Counted from the first letter of the stretch, positions 12,120 to 24,257 are shown. The stretch: 64,000 bases of DNA from Typhlomys cinereus (GCA_023101885.1 JALPQD010000245.1:2719286-2783285), one strand, 5' to 3'. Notes: generated by a model from the letters alone, not told the origin. Translations and numbers: made by a program.

Positions 12120-12475
12120 GTGGCCAGCAGCCCCTCATGGCAGCCCCTCTCCATTTTCATAGTGCCAACTCTGCGAATAATCAATGGAAAATTCCAGAAA
12201 TAAATAATCCACAAGTTTTTAATTCCACTCTGAATAACATGAACACACCTTGCACTCACCCATGTGTTTCTGCCCAGAGTGCAAATCATCCCTTTGTCTG
12301 GCATATCCACACTGTATATGCTGCCCACCTGTCAGTCACTCAGCCACCTCAGCTGTCAGATTGGCCACCCTGGTATGACAGTGCCAGTGTCAAATCACCT
12401 TGTTTTACTTGTTCATGGCCCCAAAGTACAACAGCAGCGGTGGCAGCCATGAGAATCCATAACATGCCATACATT
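12120..12475 (+). mobile_element. Tigger/pogo-type DNA transposon fossil
   Basis: AATCAATGGAAAATTCCAGA, ATCATCCCTTTGTCTGGCAT and CACACTGTATATGCTGCCCA match the 5' region of mammalian Tigger elements as I remember them, and ATGGCCCCAAAGTACAACAG at about 12415 corresponds to the start of their transposase (MAPK...). The transposase frame decays within about 60 bases, so this is a dead 5' fragment. A 306-aa open frame crosses it by chance in another frame. Confidence 0.7.
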
Positions 12476-12877
12476 ACTTCCCTGTGTGTACTCCAAGACC
12501 TGTGGCTCCGAGAGGTGCTTGTTGACAGAACTGTTGCTTCAGCAAACTGGAGGGATCTCCCTTCTCCGACCCCTGACATTGGGATTATAGGCACACAGAC
12601 TACGGGGGCTTTTCACGTGGCTATGGGTATCCGCCCTCAGTCCCTCATGCTTGCATCTCTTGCACTTACCCCGACTTTACCCCAGCTCTTAAGTCAATTA
12701 AATTTATTACTGTCGCAACTGAAGATGAACTGTGTCTGCCTATGCTGGCAGCTGTTGGCAAGTGATACTGGGTGGAGACCACACTGTGCCCTGTCTAATA
12801 ACCCCATTTCAGCCCTTCAGGGAATTCAGTCCCTGGAAAAGGGACCCAGCAAGAGTCTGCACATGCCAGTGCAGACA

Positions 12878-12927
12878 CATACACACACACACACACACAC
12901 ATGCACACACACATACATGCACACACA
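12878..12927 (+). repeat. (CA)n
   Basis: CACACA run with ATG/ATAC interruptions. Confidence 0.92.
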
Positions 12928-13089
12928 TGTGGACATGAAAGGAGGAGAACAGACTGGTTCGGAGTAAGAAGGATTTCAGTAGATGGAGGGGCAATGAGAT
13001 CAGGTAACATAGGGTAAAGATGACGTCAATCCATTGTATACATATGTGAAAGACTTGAAGAATAAAGTAAATTAACCAAAAAACTTTAG

Positions 13090-13450
13090 AAGAAAGAGAA
13101 AAGAAAAGAAAGGAGGAAGGGAGAAGGAAAGGAAGGAAGAAAGGAGGGAAGGAAGGAAAGGAAAGAAGGAATGAAGAGGGAAGGGAGGAGGAAAGAAGGA
13201 AGAAGAAAGGAAGAAAGGAAGGAGGAAGGAAGGAGGAAGGAAAGAAGGAGGAAGGAAAGGAAGGAAGGAAGAAGAAAGGAAGAAAGAAGGAGGAAGGAAG
13301 GAGGAAGGAAAGAAGGAGGAAGGAAAGGAAGGAAGGAAGGAAAGAAGAAGGAAGGAGGAAGGAAAGAAGAAGGAAGGAAAGGAAGGAATGAAGGAAGGAA
13401 GGAAGGAAGGAAGGAAGGAAAGAAGAGGAAGGAAGGAAGGAAGGAAGGAA
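13090..13450 (+). repeat. 360-bp polypurine (GGAA/GGAGGAA) tract
   Basis: The plus strand is almost pure A/G. A higher-order unit of about 67 bp is duplicated at about 13200-13335, and a clean (GGAA)n run lies near 13390-13420. Confidence 0.95.
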
Positions 13451-15711
13451 ATATATCCTCCTAATTTCTTTGGGAAATACAATCACTCAGCAAATCTTAG
13501 TGTTGCTTGGCTCAGATGTGGGATGGGCCTGGGAGGCGGCAGCCCTGACTCTAGCGCTGACCCAGGAGCACACCGTCATGTCTTTGCCACTCATATTTCA
13601 GGGACATTACTAGGTTTAGCTCCAAGGCTGGGGTGACATTAAAATGAGGAAGTGCACGTGAGACCCATAGATGATTGAGTGACCATTACGGAAGCAGGGG
13701 AGGCATGATGGTGACACTATCATCTTCATCGTAATCTTCATCATATCATCTTCATCTTAGTTAATGCGCCCATGTGGCTTAATTTCTCTGGTCCTCAGGA
13801 AACACTGTCCATTTCCTACCCCTTTGCAGCGAGAACAGAGTGTGAAGGGGGTGTCCATGCGGAGAATTGTCAGTGAAGATCAATCACTGGTTCTTCTGTG
13901 GCCCCGGGGCTGCCTTTGCCAGAACTACAGTATTTTCCAATGTGACTGTTGCTTCTCAACACTCCGTCCTTTCCTGCAACGTTGGCTCCTTGTCGTTTCT
14001 TCTAAAATGTTGCTCACTCAGTGGTAGACGTCATTCCTCTTCCTTCCTCTCAGAGTGATGGTCTCATTTTGATGGCCAGCCTGCCAGAGGATGGCTTACC
14101 CATATTGCTGAAGTAATGGGGTGGGGGGTGTAGGACGTGAGCTCCCAGCTGACCTTGTCACCCTTCTGAAATCATGGCGGCCGTTTGTTTCAGAAGAGGC
14201 GTTTTAAACAATAAAAACCCTAATCTGTGATTTTTATTAGTTTGCTGCCACTGGCAAAGGTTTTTCTAATTTTGCTAGATTCTAACCATGGGACTTAGTT
14301 TGTCTTGGCCTAGATGGATTTATTTGGGTTGAAGTGCTGTGACTTTAGAAAAACACCAGTGTGACAAATAAGCATTGTCAAAGGTGGCTATTTCCACAAC
14401 ATAAAACCTTCTACACGGTATGAAAAAAATAACATTTTGAGGAATGAACTTTCAAAGGAAAAATGGGCTAGGTGATTATTTAAAACAATATTTCTTTTAG
14501 CACAACATCTCTCAAAATGATCAAATGTCCTTTCTTTCCTAGAATGCTCTTTCTCTTTCTGTCTCTTTCTCTTCTCCCTTCCTCCCTCCCTCTCCCCTAT
14601 AATGGTATTAAGGCTTGTTTGGGAATTCCAGGTCGATTCTGCAACCCCATGGTGTTGTAAAGCATCATTTATGAAATTCTGTGTATTTTCTCAGTTTGCA
14701 ATCCGTGCATTTCTCCATTCATTTATTTGCTCATCTAGAATCAAGAATTTTTCTGCTCCTTTGGGCTTGAGGATTCCTTGTGATGAAGATGAAAGGAAAT
14801 GTTTCCTTACTCTCTGGAGGAGGGTGGAATGGAGACCATCAGTTTGAACAATTTCGGACCCTGACATGAAGTCACTGGTGTGGGGCTGGCATGGTGTAGA
14901 TGTGGTCGGTACATGGAAAGGGAGTTGCTGAGTGCGTGAAATTTTGTTAGGTGGGCATCCATGCCTCAGTTACTCCCAAAACTTTCCTCTTTGATTTGGG
15001 GCATAACTGTGTAAGGTGAAGTGTTAATGCTTTTGGAAAATGACCCAAACTTCCATGGACAGAGTAAGATCGTCCCCCGGTCCCCACATTGTGGTGAAAT
15101 TTGTACCTGAGTCAGCCCGAGAAGTCTCCAAAAAGTGGAAGAAGTCTCCAAATCACAGAGCGAACCAGAGGTCTCCAAAACACGGGGAGTAGCCAGCTAG
15201 GTTCACACATTGAACTCAGGCGCCATTCCCACAGGTGCCAACAGCAGAGACACAAAGACGTCCCAGTAAATGTTTTACTCTCTCTGGTCAGAGGCTCAGG
15301 AAATAGGAAGCCTGGCAAGACAGAAGCCATCAAGATGTTAGCTGCTGTGCTCCAGCCGAACATGACTGTGCCCTGGAAAGACAAGTAGGGACCTTTGTGA
15401 GATGGTAGAGCCTTGTAGTGCCCCGCCCAGTACCCCGCCTAGGCGCTGTGTGGACAAGCCAAATGGGGAGCAGGAATGACCTTCTTTGCCACTTGGGGAT
15501 AACCTCTCCCCATGGCAGTGTTCATAGAGACAAGAGGTACCTGGCAGCTAGGCCAGCAAAGGCCCCCAAAGAGGTTACGAATAGCAGAACATTCACCCTG
15601 ACTGGCTTAAAAGGAAACTGTGAACTAGACTCTTCTGTCTGGTGAGAGGAACCTTTAGGAATAAAGAGTGAGTCATGGCCCATATGAGGGCAAACAAGAA
15701 CTTGTCACTAT
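13451..15711. other. Low-repeat intron sequence
   Basis: Mostly single-copy-looking DNA including the candidate element at 14190-14530 and a small CT-rich run at 14560-14600. Confidence 0.55.
14190..14530. promoter_or_regulatory. Candidate intron 1 non-coding element
   Basis: A repeat-free, compositionally complex stretch containing the imperfect palindrome TGACAAATAAGCATTGTCA at 14362-14380 and other AT-rich motifs. The regulatory role is a guess. Confidence 0.28.
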
Positions 15712-15947
15712 GGCTGGAGAGATGGCTCAGGGGTTAAGATTCTGCCCCCGAAAGCAGAAAGTCCTGAGTTCGCATCCCAGATCCTGCATTAAAAATGCCA
15801 GGCAGAAGTAGCAGCAGCCTGCACTTCTGGCCCTGATGGGTGGAGCCTGGAAAATCTCAGAGCAAAGCAAAGAGGAGGTAGAGGGAATCCAGGGTGATTC
15901 CTGAAGTCACCCTTGTTCCTCCACAGGGACACACAGTGCGCTCTGAT

Positions 15948-15995
<48 letters not shown>
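15712..15995 (+). mobile_element. tRNA-headed SINE
   Basis: A near-consensus copy: GGCTGGAGAGATGGCTCAGG head, GTCCTGAGTTCGCATCCCAG B-box region, CTCAGAGCAAAGCAAAGAGG body, CTCCACAGGGACACACAGTG and a (CA)n tail from 15949. Confidence 0.9.
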
Positions 15996-15997
<2 letters not shown>

Positions 15998-16594
15998 AGA
16001 ACTCACCACCAGCTGTGCTCCCTCAGCATCGCGCATGGACAGTTTCTCATGAGCAGAGAGGTACATCGAGGAAGGACAGTAGGACCATCCAGAGGGAGGA
16101 AGGATGCAGGTCCACTCAACAGCTCTTTCTAACTCTGACATTCCCTAAATGATCTTTGAAGGCCGAAGCTAAAAACGCTAAAAACGTCTGATGTTGACCG
16201 TGAGCATGTAGAGAGGAAATACTGAAGCCGATTGGAAGCAGCTGAAGGACATGACGTGAGCAAGTGTGAAAAGCATCCCAGAGATCTGGGGGTCAACATT
16301 TATGTCAGCTGCAATCACAGCAGCCAGAGACGGGGACTAAGCCAGATGGATGCCCTTCAGTGGGGGAGTTGGCGAGACACACTGTGATAACGCGGATATC
16401 AGGAAATTGTGAGAATGTCAAACCCAAGGCTCTGTGCTGTGTGACTACATTCATGCAACTTTCTCAAAAGGCTAGAATTGAATCCAAGGACACGAGAACA
16501 GTTGAGTGGTTAGGAAGGAATCGGAGCTGCCTGAGGCTGAGAGGATCGAAGAGCAAGATGATGGTCACTACGCTCCTTAGATCCATCTAGCACA

Positions 16595-16985
16595 GATAGG
16601 TGCTAACTGGACGACTGAGCTCTGGGAACATCGTGAAGAATTGGTTGTTATGGAAAGCCTGAGCAAGCCCGTGGGAGATTATCTGATTAATGTGGGAAAC
16701 CCCAGCCCATGGTGTGTGTGTGTGTGGGGACACTTCTCTGAGCAGGTGGCTAAGATAGAGAGCCGTGTTCAGCAGTTCAGGGCACTTTGGAGCCTCTCAG
16801 TCTGGCAAGTGAAGTTTGTCCTCTTTCAGCAATTCCTGTGGATACGGCCTGGCGGGTTCCCTTGCTCCTGATGTTGGCGTAAGCTCTCCTGCACAGCTGG
16901 GCTGTGAGCTGTAAAGGAGACTCATAAGCATGAATAAAACCCCCTTGTTGCCTTAAGTTGTCTGGTTGCAAACGTATCGTCCACG
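16595..16985 (+). repeat. LTR copy, same family
   Basis: It carries ACTGAGCTCTGGGAACAT, GGGAGATTATCTGATTAATG, TCTGGCAAGTGAAG, GTAAGCTCTCCTGCACAGCTGG and AATAAAACCCCCTTGTTGCC. The first ~30 bases are lost. Confidence 0.8.
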
Positions 16986-17659
16986 TGTGACACACTTCAA
17001 CAGCCGTGTTTGGGATCCTAGGATAACCTAGATCTGGATCCTGGAGTGACATTGTAAGAATGCTTTGTAAGGTGTCCCCTGAGGACAAGCTAGCTCTCCA
17101 GGGTGTCTCTGGAGTGTTTTCTCCAACGTTTGTGAATCTCCCATTTTCCCTAATTAAAGAGAATAACTTCAAAATGCCATGTTTCTGATTATTCTCTTGG
17201 GCTTCTATTTGTCCAAAAGAAGCTTCTGGTAGTCTGTGGGAGAAATAGACCAAACCAGACAGAAGTCTCATTCCGGCCATCATAAGATAAGCCGTGACCT
17301 GACCCCACGTGATTAATGAAGCCAGTTCAGACCAGAGCAACCACCCCACTCAGTGGTTAGAGTTGTCACATTGATGAGAAGTGACACATTGTTGCTGTTT
17401 GGAAGCTGTTAACATCCCCGGTGATTCTTTATCCAGTCGAAACTTGCTGCTGTAAGAATTCAGCCTATCCACTGAAGAGTAGTGAGCGAGTTATCATGGG
17501 AGCTGGAAGAGGAAAGAATCTGGGTGTATTTTATCATTCCTGGGCAGGGAAGGAGCCACGATGGAAGTTGGTACTTTTTATTTGTTCCCCAAACCCTTGT
17601 CCGGTACTGGGGTGGCCCGGTGTGTTGCAGAGAAGGGCGTTATAACTGAGCCTCCTCTC

Positions 17660-17782
17660 TTGCACTGTGCTACCAGACTGGCCTCAGACTCACCGAGTAG
17701 CGCAGGCAGGCTTTGAACATGTGATCCTCCTGCCGCAGTCCCCTGAGTAACTGGGAGTGAAGCCACCAAGCCCAGCTGCCGT
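17660..17782 (-). mobile_element. B1-like SINE
   Basis: CTACCAGACTGGCCTCAGAC, TGATCCTCCTGCCGCAG and CTGGGAGTGAAGCCACCAAGC are antisense B1 phrases. Confidence 0.75.
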
Positions 17783-17959
17783 GTCTTAGGTGAACCGGGA
17801 AAAGCAGGAAGTGGTGGATGATGATTGACAGGTAGGCGGGGTCAGAGCCGATAGACCTAAGTCAGTGGACCTTGATCTTGGTGATTTTGCTTCAGTGGTT
17901 TCTCAAAGGCTGCTGCTGTCCAAGTTGCTTTGAAAGTCCTGGTGGAATTCTTTCTTTTT

Positions 17960-18040
17960 CCTTTTGCTTTTTGTCTCTGGGGCTGGGGCCCCGCACATGC
18001 TGGGCAAGCCGTCCAGCTCTGAGCCACACCCGCAGCTTGG
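17960..18040 (-). mobile_element. ID-like SINE fragment
   Basis: GGGCTGGGGCCCCGCACATG, CTGGGCAAGCCGTCCAGC and CTGAGCCACACCCGCAGC are antisense to an ID head. Shorter antisense remnants occur near 34204-34235, 49660-49735 and 63920-63955, and a sense one near 30535-30590. Confidence 0.6.
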
Positions 18041-18499
18041 TCAATTTCCTTTCAAAAGCATCAAAGGTATCGGATGTGCACTGTATAGAGTTCTATAAGG
18101 GTAGTGTGCATTCATTAGCCTTGCTCTCCAGGCACACTGCTGCATGCTGGGATACCTTTTTGTCTCTATCTCTGCACAGGGGAGAGGGGGGTCTGTGGCC
18201 TCCTTTGGGGTGCAGCTGGGGCGCAGCTGAGGTGCAGCTGGGGCGCAGCACCTACCATCTGGCAAATGATTGCAAATATTTGCAGAATTGATGAGGAAAT
18301 AAAGGAACAAAATGCACGTTTTCTTGTATCTGTGCAGAAACATTGCCATCTACTTGGGTATTAGGAGCTGGTACTAATCAGTGGAGTGCTCATTACATAC
18401 AATACAATGTGATAAGTGCTGTCCAGAACGAAGTCATCCAGTCTCACAGACAGCCAATAAGGAAGACAGTATTGTCTCTGTTTTTAAAAAGGTACAATA

Positions 18500-18725
18500 A
18501 TACAAGTGGGTGTGGTGTTCCATTTGCAATTCCAACCTCGAGAGGCAGAGACTGGGAATCCCCAGAGCAAGCTGGCTAGATAGCTCTGCTCTATCTGCAA
18601 GCTCTGGGCTTGTTCAAAGACTCTGTCTCAAAAGAATAAAGTGGAAGAGCAATTGAGGGTGATCTCTGATACCAACTGATGACCCCTACAGGCGTGCACA
18701 CACATGTGCAGGACCACTGGCAAAC
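18500..18725 (+). mobile_element. SINE remnant leading into a minisatellite
   Basis: TGGTGTTCCATTTGCAATTC, CGAGAGGCAGAGACTGGGA and CTGATGACCCCTACAGGCG resemble a B1/B4-type composite; its CA-rich 3' end runs into the 18-bp repeat. Confidence 0.5.
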
Positions 18726-18862
18726 GTGCATGTGTACCCATCCACATGCATACACCCATCCACATGCATACACCCATCCACATGCATACACCCATCCACA
18801 TGCATACACACATCCACATGCATACACACATCCACATGCATACACCCATCCACATGTACCCC
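18726..18862 (+). repeat. 18-bp minisatellite
   Basis: CCCATCCACATGCATACA is repeated about seven times, almost perfectly, with CCC/ACA alternation. All six frames are open because the unit is 18 bp. Confidence 0.93.
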
Positions 18863-19387
18863 TTCCTTTATATACACACATATAGAAAAAAATGGAGGAA
18901 AAAGTAAGATAAAACTTTGTGTAGTTTGACTCACGGATACAAGGTCTGCAGAATGGCCTTACGTTATTCACAATAACAGAATAACAGATGCTTAGTGGCC
19001 CTGGCCACCTCATTGCACCTTCATCCAGTCTGACATCTACCTGCTATGTTTGGTCCTCTTCCAGGATGGAGGAAACTTAGAATCATCCCTAACACTCCTC
19101 CCTCTCACCGCACGTCCAGCCCCACTGGTACATCCTGTTGGGTATTCTTTGAAAACACCTGGACTCTGAACAGTGGTGGTCTCTTCCCCCACCTCCGTCT
19201 TCCATGGTCAAGGTCACTGAGACAGTGACTTGTTCCATGGCTCTGAGAGTCTGACAAGCGTCTGACAAGCGTCTGACAAGCAGCATCTCCAGGGAGGAGG
19301 GGTTTATTGGGACTCACAGTTGGGTAGTGTGAGCCACTAACCATAATGGAGCCCTGCCTAGATACTAAGGACCACAACAAGTACTTC

Positions 19388-20045
19388 TTCTTTTTTTTTT
19401 TATAGACAACTTAAAAAAATTCTTTCTTTTTCTCTCTGGCCCACCACTGTTTCAATTCAGGTTCTTGCAATCTTTTGCCCCCTCTTCTAAGATGTTCCCT
19501 GAGCCTTGGGGTAGGGACAGGTGAGGTATATATGTCCTGTTTAGTGATAAACAGGACATAGTCATTTATTTTCTGCATTTTGGCGAGTTGTGCTTTTCAG
19601 CAATAAACTCCTGCTGTAGAAGGAGTCTTCTAGGTTGAGTGCCTTCTAATCTGTGTATAATAGTAGGCATTTACAAAGCATTTTGGTGTACTGTCTTCAT
19701 AGAAATGCATAGTCTACTTTCACCTTGGAACCTTTTTCCTTTCTTCCATAGGTTCTTGTTCTAGTTTGCAGTAACAGGAATTACTCCATTTTGACAAGCA
19801 GGTCTTAAATCCCACCTGAAAACTATGGTTGCCTCCTTGCTATTCATGCCACTAGTACACTGATGGTCGCCTGTTGCCATGGTGATTGTTACTGCAACCT
19901 GCAGCTTTTGCAGATTGATAAGACCATAGATTGCTTTTCTCCCATGGAAATTTTTTAGTACTGTCTGGTTCTATGTAAGCCATCCAGCAAGGAGGAACTT
20001 CCAGGGCAGTTCCAGCTGATGTTTTTGTCCATGTTTTATGATCCA
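19388..20045 (-). mobile_element. L1 3' region, antisense
   Basis: A T-rich start is followed by TTGCCCCCTCTTCTAAGATG, TTCCCTGAGCCTTGGGG and ATGTCCTGTTTAGTGATAAAC, the antisense of rodent L1 3' UTR/ORF2 end as in Lx-type elements. Confidence 0.72.
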
Positions 20046-20377
20046 TGTGTGTTGTGTGGTTTTTCCATCTACCATGTGGGCTTCACCTCACTGACCTTCT
20101 TATCCAGAGAACAAATGACAGTCACTGCAGACAGACCTGCCAGTGTGACCCATGTTCACCACCATGGACCGACCGTCTTCTCACTTGCAGCTTGCCTTAC
20201 CGTGTCTCCATCCTGTCAGACACACATGTGTCTCGAGGTCTGTTAGCTGCTTCTCCTTGCCTGCAGCCTGCTCCCCACCCTGTGTCCCCTCAATCATCCG
20301 TCCGTCAAATCAGCCACCTTCCCTTTAAAAGCTTTGCTGACCACCTTGTTCCTGATCTCAGTAACCTCCCCCTCCCC

Positions 20378-20817
20378 AATCATAGTTAGATATGGGTGTA
20401 AACTTGACATTTGAAGGCTGGGAGCTCTGGGAACATTTATAAAGAATTGGTAGCTGAGTTAAGTAAGTTCTGGGCAAGCCTGCAGGAGATTGTCTGATTG
20501 ATGGGGAGGCCCGACCCATGTTGGGGGGGGACTAGTCCCTGGGCAGGTAAATAAGATGGAGGGAACTGGTTAGGGAAATTGGTATCCTTCTGTAGACTTG
20601 ACCAGACAAGCTGGTCTGGCAAGTGAGGAACGTCCCTCTCTCAGTAGTCCTGTGGATTTGGTGTGGCCAGTTCCCTTGGCTCTTGGTATTGTTGTGGGTT
20701 CTCTTGCCATCTGAACAAGGAACTATAGAGCCAGGAATCATAAGCCAGAATAAAATCCTTCGTCCCCTTAAGCCTTTGGACACGAATTTATTGACAACAT
20801 GCAGAGTGACTGCTACA
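20378..20817 (+). repeat. LTR copy, same family
   Basis: A near full-length sense copy from ATCATAGTTAGATATGGGTG to GACTGCTACA with AATAAAATCC near 20750. No matching 5-mers flank it. Confidence 0.82.
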
Positions 20818-20903
20818 CCACGTAGGCGCTTCCCTCAGCTGATTTTCCTTCATTAGACTGCACCTTAAGACATAGGCATCTTACAGTATTTAAGATGAAC
20901 GCG

Positions 20904-20951
<48 letters not shown>
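20904..20951 (+). repeat. (CA)n
   Basis: Preceded by CGCGTGCGCGC, so the whole stretch is alternating purine-pyrimidine. Confidence 0.95.
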
Positions 20952-20953
<2 letters not shown>

Positions 20954-21424
20954 TGTTCACTCATGCTCGTGCATGCATGTGTATCACATGCTTGTGACAT
21001 CCACTGGCGGCCTCGTGTCATCTCCAGCTATATCCTGTAGACAAGCTGGACACTTGTTGACTACGTTAACCAATGGTGTCTGTGTCCCGTTTTCTCTTTG
21101 AACTGAACCTTCACCCAGAGTTGAGATCCCCCAGCAGGTCGTTAGCCTTCCTTCTCTGTGAGACCAGTCAAGAACTGGATGAATCGATATCCTGCCTGTG
21201 GCTTCTCTCTGTCTGTCCCTCCCTTCCGTCTTCACACCTGAAGAGTAGAACCACACTGGAGAGAGCAAAAAGACATGTAGCTTCCTCAGCTCTGCTTTCT
21301 CAGTGTGGGGTTTCCGTGGACTGAAGGGAGAACAGTTTCCTACGCAGGGCAAGATAATGAGATGTTCATGTGGTACCAGATTCCATGAGACTTCTTCCAA
21401 AGTAACATCTTATTGCCATTATTA

Positions 21425-21491
21425 TTTTAATTTTTCATTTATTCATTTGAGAGAGAGAAGGGAAAGAAGAAGGAATGAGAGAAGGGAGGAA

Positions 21492-21522
<31 letters not shown>

Positions 21523-21661
21523 GAGAGAACATGTGCATGTCATGGTGTGTATGTGATGTGGAGGTTAGAGGATATTTGCTCCTTCTACCATACGGGATCA
21601 AACTCAGATCACTAGGGCTGTCCGCAGGTGCTTTTACCCACCGAGCCCTCTCGCTGGCCCA
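21425..21661 (-). mobile_element. B4-like SINE
   Basis: (GA)n at 21481-21530, GATGTGGAGGTTAGAGGATA, CCTTCTACCATACGGGATCA and TTTACCCACCGAGCCCTCTCG. Confidence 0.68.
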
Positions 21662-22089
21662 TGTTGTTATACTTTTTATATTTTTGTGATGCTGTGTGCT
21701 CCGTTACTGTGTGCTCCGTTACTGCTTTGGGTTGTGCTGACAACTGTGTTTACGTAGGACACGTAAGAGAAGAACATAGGCTGTAGGGTGGAGAAGGCAA
21801 CAGTGTAAGAAGACAGCGAGGGCCAGTGTTTGTGGCCCGGCAGGTTCTGCAATGTTTGGCCAGTTCTTGGGTTTTCACCCTGAAGGCAAGAGACAGCCTT
21901 GGGAAGGTCTAAGTAGAGTAACGACTTGGGCAGGTTAGTGGAGAGTCCCTCCCCACCCCCCAGGTCAAGTGGAGAGTGCAGCTTCTGGCTCGGGTTAGGG
22001 TGCAAACCCCACAGAGACGCCATGTTCAGTTTACAGGGTGAAATGCATGGGATGGACTGGATTGTGGGTGTGATGAAAATTTTAAATTA

Positions 22090-22712
22090 TATCTATGTAT
22101 GTGAGTGCACTATATGTGTGAGTCTGAGTATATGTGTAATGTGAGTTTGTGTGAATGTGTAGTATATTGTGAGTGTGTGAGGTGTGTATGTGTAGTATGT
22201 TGTGAGTCTCTTGTTTGTATGTATAGTTTATTGTGAGGCTGTGTGTGTGCATGGTGTATTTTCAGGTACTGTGCAGAGTGTAGTATATTGTGCCTCTGTG
22301 TGGTGTATATGTGCATTGTGTATGCATGTGTCATGTATTATGAAGCCATATGTATGTAGTGCAATATATGTGTAATGTTTAAATCCATGTATGTAGTGTA
22401 TTGTGCATTTCTGTGTGTAGTATATTGAGTCGGTGTGTGTGTGTATGTGTGTGTGTGGTGTATTATGAAGCCATGTGTGTTTGTATTAGTGCAATATAAG
22501 TCCATGTATATGTGTAATATATTGTGCATCTCTGTGTGTAGTATATTGTGAGTCCATGTGTGCATGTGTGTGTGTATGTGTGTGGTGTATTATGAGTGTA
22601 GTATAATGTATTATAAGTCCATTGTGAGTGTGTATGGGTGTATGTGTGAATGTGATGTATTATAAGTTGATGTGTGTGGTGTATTGTGCATTTGTGTGTA
22701 GTACATTGTGAG

Positions 22713-22750
<38 letters not shown>
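22090..22750 (+). repeat. TG/TGTAGTATATTG satellite
   Basis: Units such as GTGTAGTATATTGTGAGTC recur with period near 40-60 bp, ending in (GT)n at 22716-22750. Confidence 0.88.
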
Positions 22751-22789
22751 TAACTGCATGTAGCAACCACAGGTTGAGCTCTGGTGTCT

Positions 22790-23092
22790 TCTGTCACTTT
22801 CCACTTAACATTTTTGAGGCTGTGTCTCTCACTGACCAGAGACTCACCAATTGGCTAGGCTGGCTGGGCTCTACTCCCCTGGAGCTCACCGATTGGCTAG
22901 GCTGGCTCTAGGCTCTGCTCCTGAGCTCACCTGATTGGCTAGGCTGGCTCCCAGCTCCGCTCCTGGTCTGTCTAGCCCTCAGTTATAGATGAGCATTGCC
23001 ACGTGTGCTTTGACATGAGTGCCCAGGATATAAACTCAGAGCCCCATGCTTGGTGTGGCAGGTGCTTTGCAGGCAAGCAGTTTCCCAGCCCC
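22790..23092 (-). mobile_element. B4-like SINE with internal tandem triplication
   Basis: The antisense body CTCACTGACCAG..., GATTGGCTAGGCTGGCT and end GGCAAGCAGTTTCCCAGCCCC fit a B4-like element. Its middle is expanded, see the repeat at 22843-22972. Confidence 0.65.
22843..22972 (+). repeat. About 43-bp triplication inside a SINE
   Basis: GAGCTCACCGATTGGCTAGG, CTGGCTCTAGGCTCTGCTCC and variants are present three times. The unit is part of the B4-like element body. Confidence 0.85.
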
Positions 23093-23500
23093 CAGAGATA
23101 ATTTTCCATAAAAGATAAAACCCTGGCGATACATAGGTCTGAACAGTCACTCACAATTACTCAGTGGACTTGACTCATGAGTGAAATAAGCAGCCAGTTG
23201 CACCTGGTTCACTTGGGCTGTGTCTGAAGAAGCTGTCCATTTCTATAGCTGGCTGGTGGCAGGTAAGGGACATTGAACTTTGTGGACGGCCAGGTGTGGA
23301 GCACCGGCTGAGCCTTCGGGGCCTCAGCTGACCTCTGCAGCAGGACCTGTTGGCACCATCGTGGTTGGAATTGTTCTGTGTTGCTGCAGTTACTTACAGT
23401 TACACAGCTGTGTGATGCTCCTGAAGGAGAAGCAGGTGACCCTGGGCGAGGCAAGCAGAGCTTTCCTGGGAGGTGGGGGCTTCTCTGTAAACTTGTACTT

Positions 23501-23587
<87 letters not shown>
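23501..23587 (+). repeat. (GT)n-(GA)n compound microsatellite
   Basis: About 24 GT units join about 18 GA units. Confidence 0.96.
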
Positions 23588-23588
<1 letters not shown>

Positions 23589-24257
23589 CACAACCTTGTG
23601 TGGATAACTGAAGCATTGGTTAGGTTACATGACTTTATGTAAGTAATACATGATTCTATGCAGGGATGACGTCACTCTGACGCTTAGTAGCCTTTGTATT
23701 TAATACTTTGCTAAGAGCATTTTCCGCAAAGTCTAGACCATTTACATGTTACATGTTACAGAGAATCCTGTGTTCACCCGTTTGCATATTTCCTAGCTTC
23801 CTGGTTGGGGGGTCTTTGAGATCATCCTCCCACAAGCATTGGCAATGCTCTGTTTCTAGAAGGGTTCTCTTAATTTGCCCTGTTAACCAAGGTTGCCATT
23901 AATAATTCATTGCCCGCGGATGCATTTTAAGTATTTCACACCTGCTTTATGCATATTTTATTTTATGATTAATGATCTCATTTTTGCTGGTATTTTTCTT
24001 TGTGGCAAATTTAAGATGTGCCTTGCTCTCCATGGTGAAACCCGCTCTAACTTAGCGTTTCTCTTCATAATCATGAAAGATACACGCAGGCAGTAAGCAG
24101 AGAATCATGTTTGCTTATGGATGTTTTTCTTCATAAAAAATGTAATTCTAATCCAGCTCCTGATTCTATAAACCAAAGTGAGCAGCAGCCCATAGGATAG
24201 GACTGGACAGGTCAGGGGCGGAGCTGAAGCACCCCACCCCCTCGGACTCTTCAAATT

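Noticed and set aside
12047..12967. 306-codon open frame, the longest on the plus strand
   Set aside because: It crosses a Tigger fossil in a non-transposase frame and ends in a (CA)n repeat. It shows no domain, and nothing suggests splicing or coding bias.
12809..13486. 225- and 136-codon frames rich in Ser/Phe/Leu/Pro
   Set aside because: They are translations of the polypurine tract.
16777..17349. 190-codon minus-strand frame
   Set aside because: Half of it is antisense to an LTR copy. The rest has no recognised similarity or splice structure.
18591..19013. 140-codon Cys/Gly/Val-rich frame
   Set aside because: Produced by the 18-bp minisatellite, whose period is a multiple of three.
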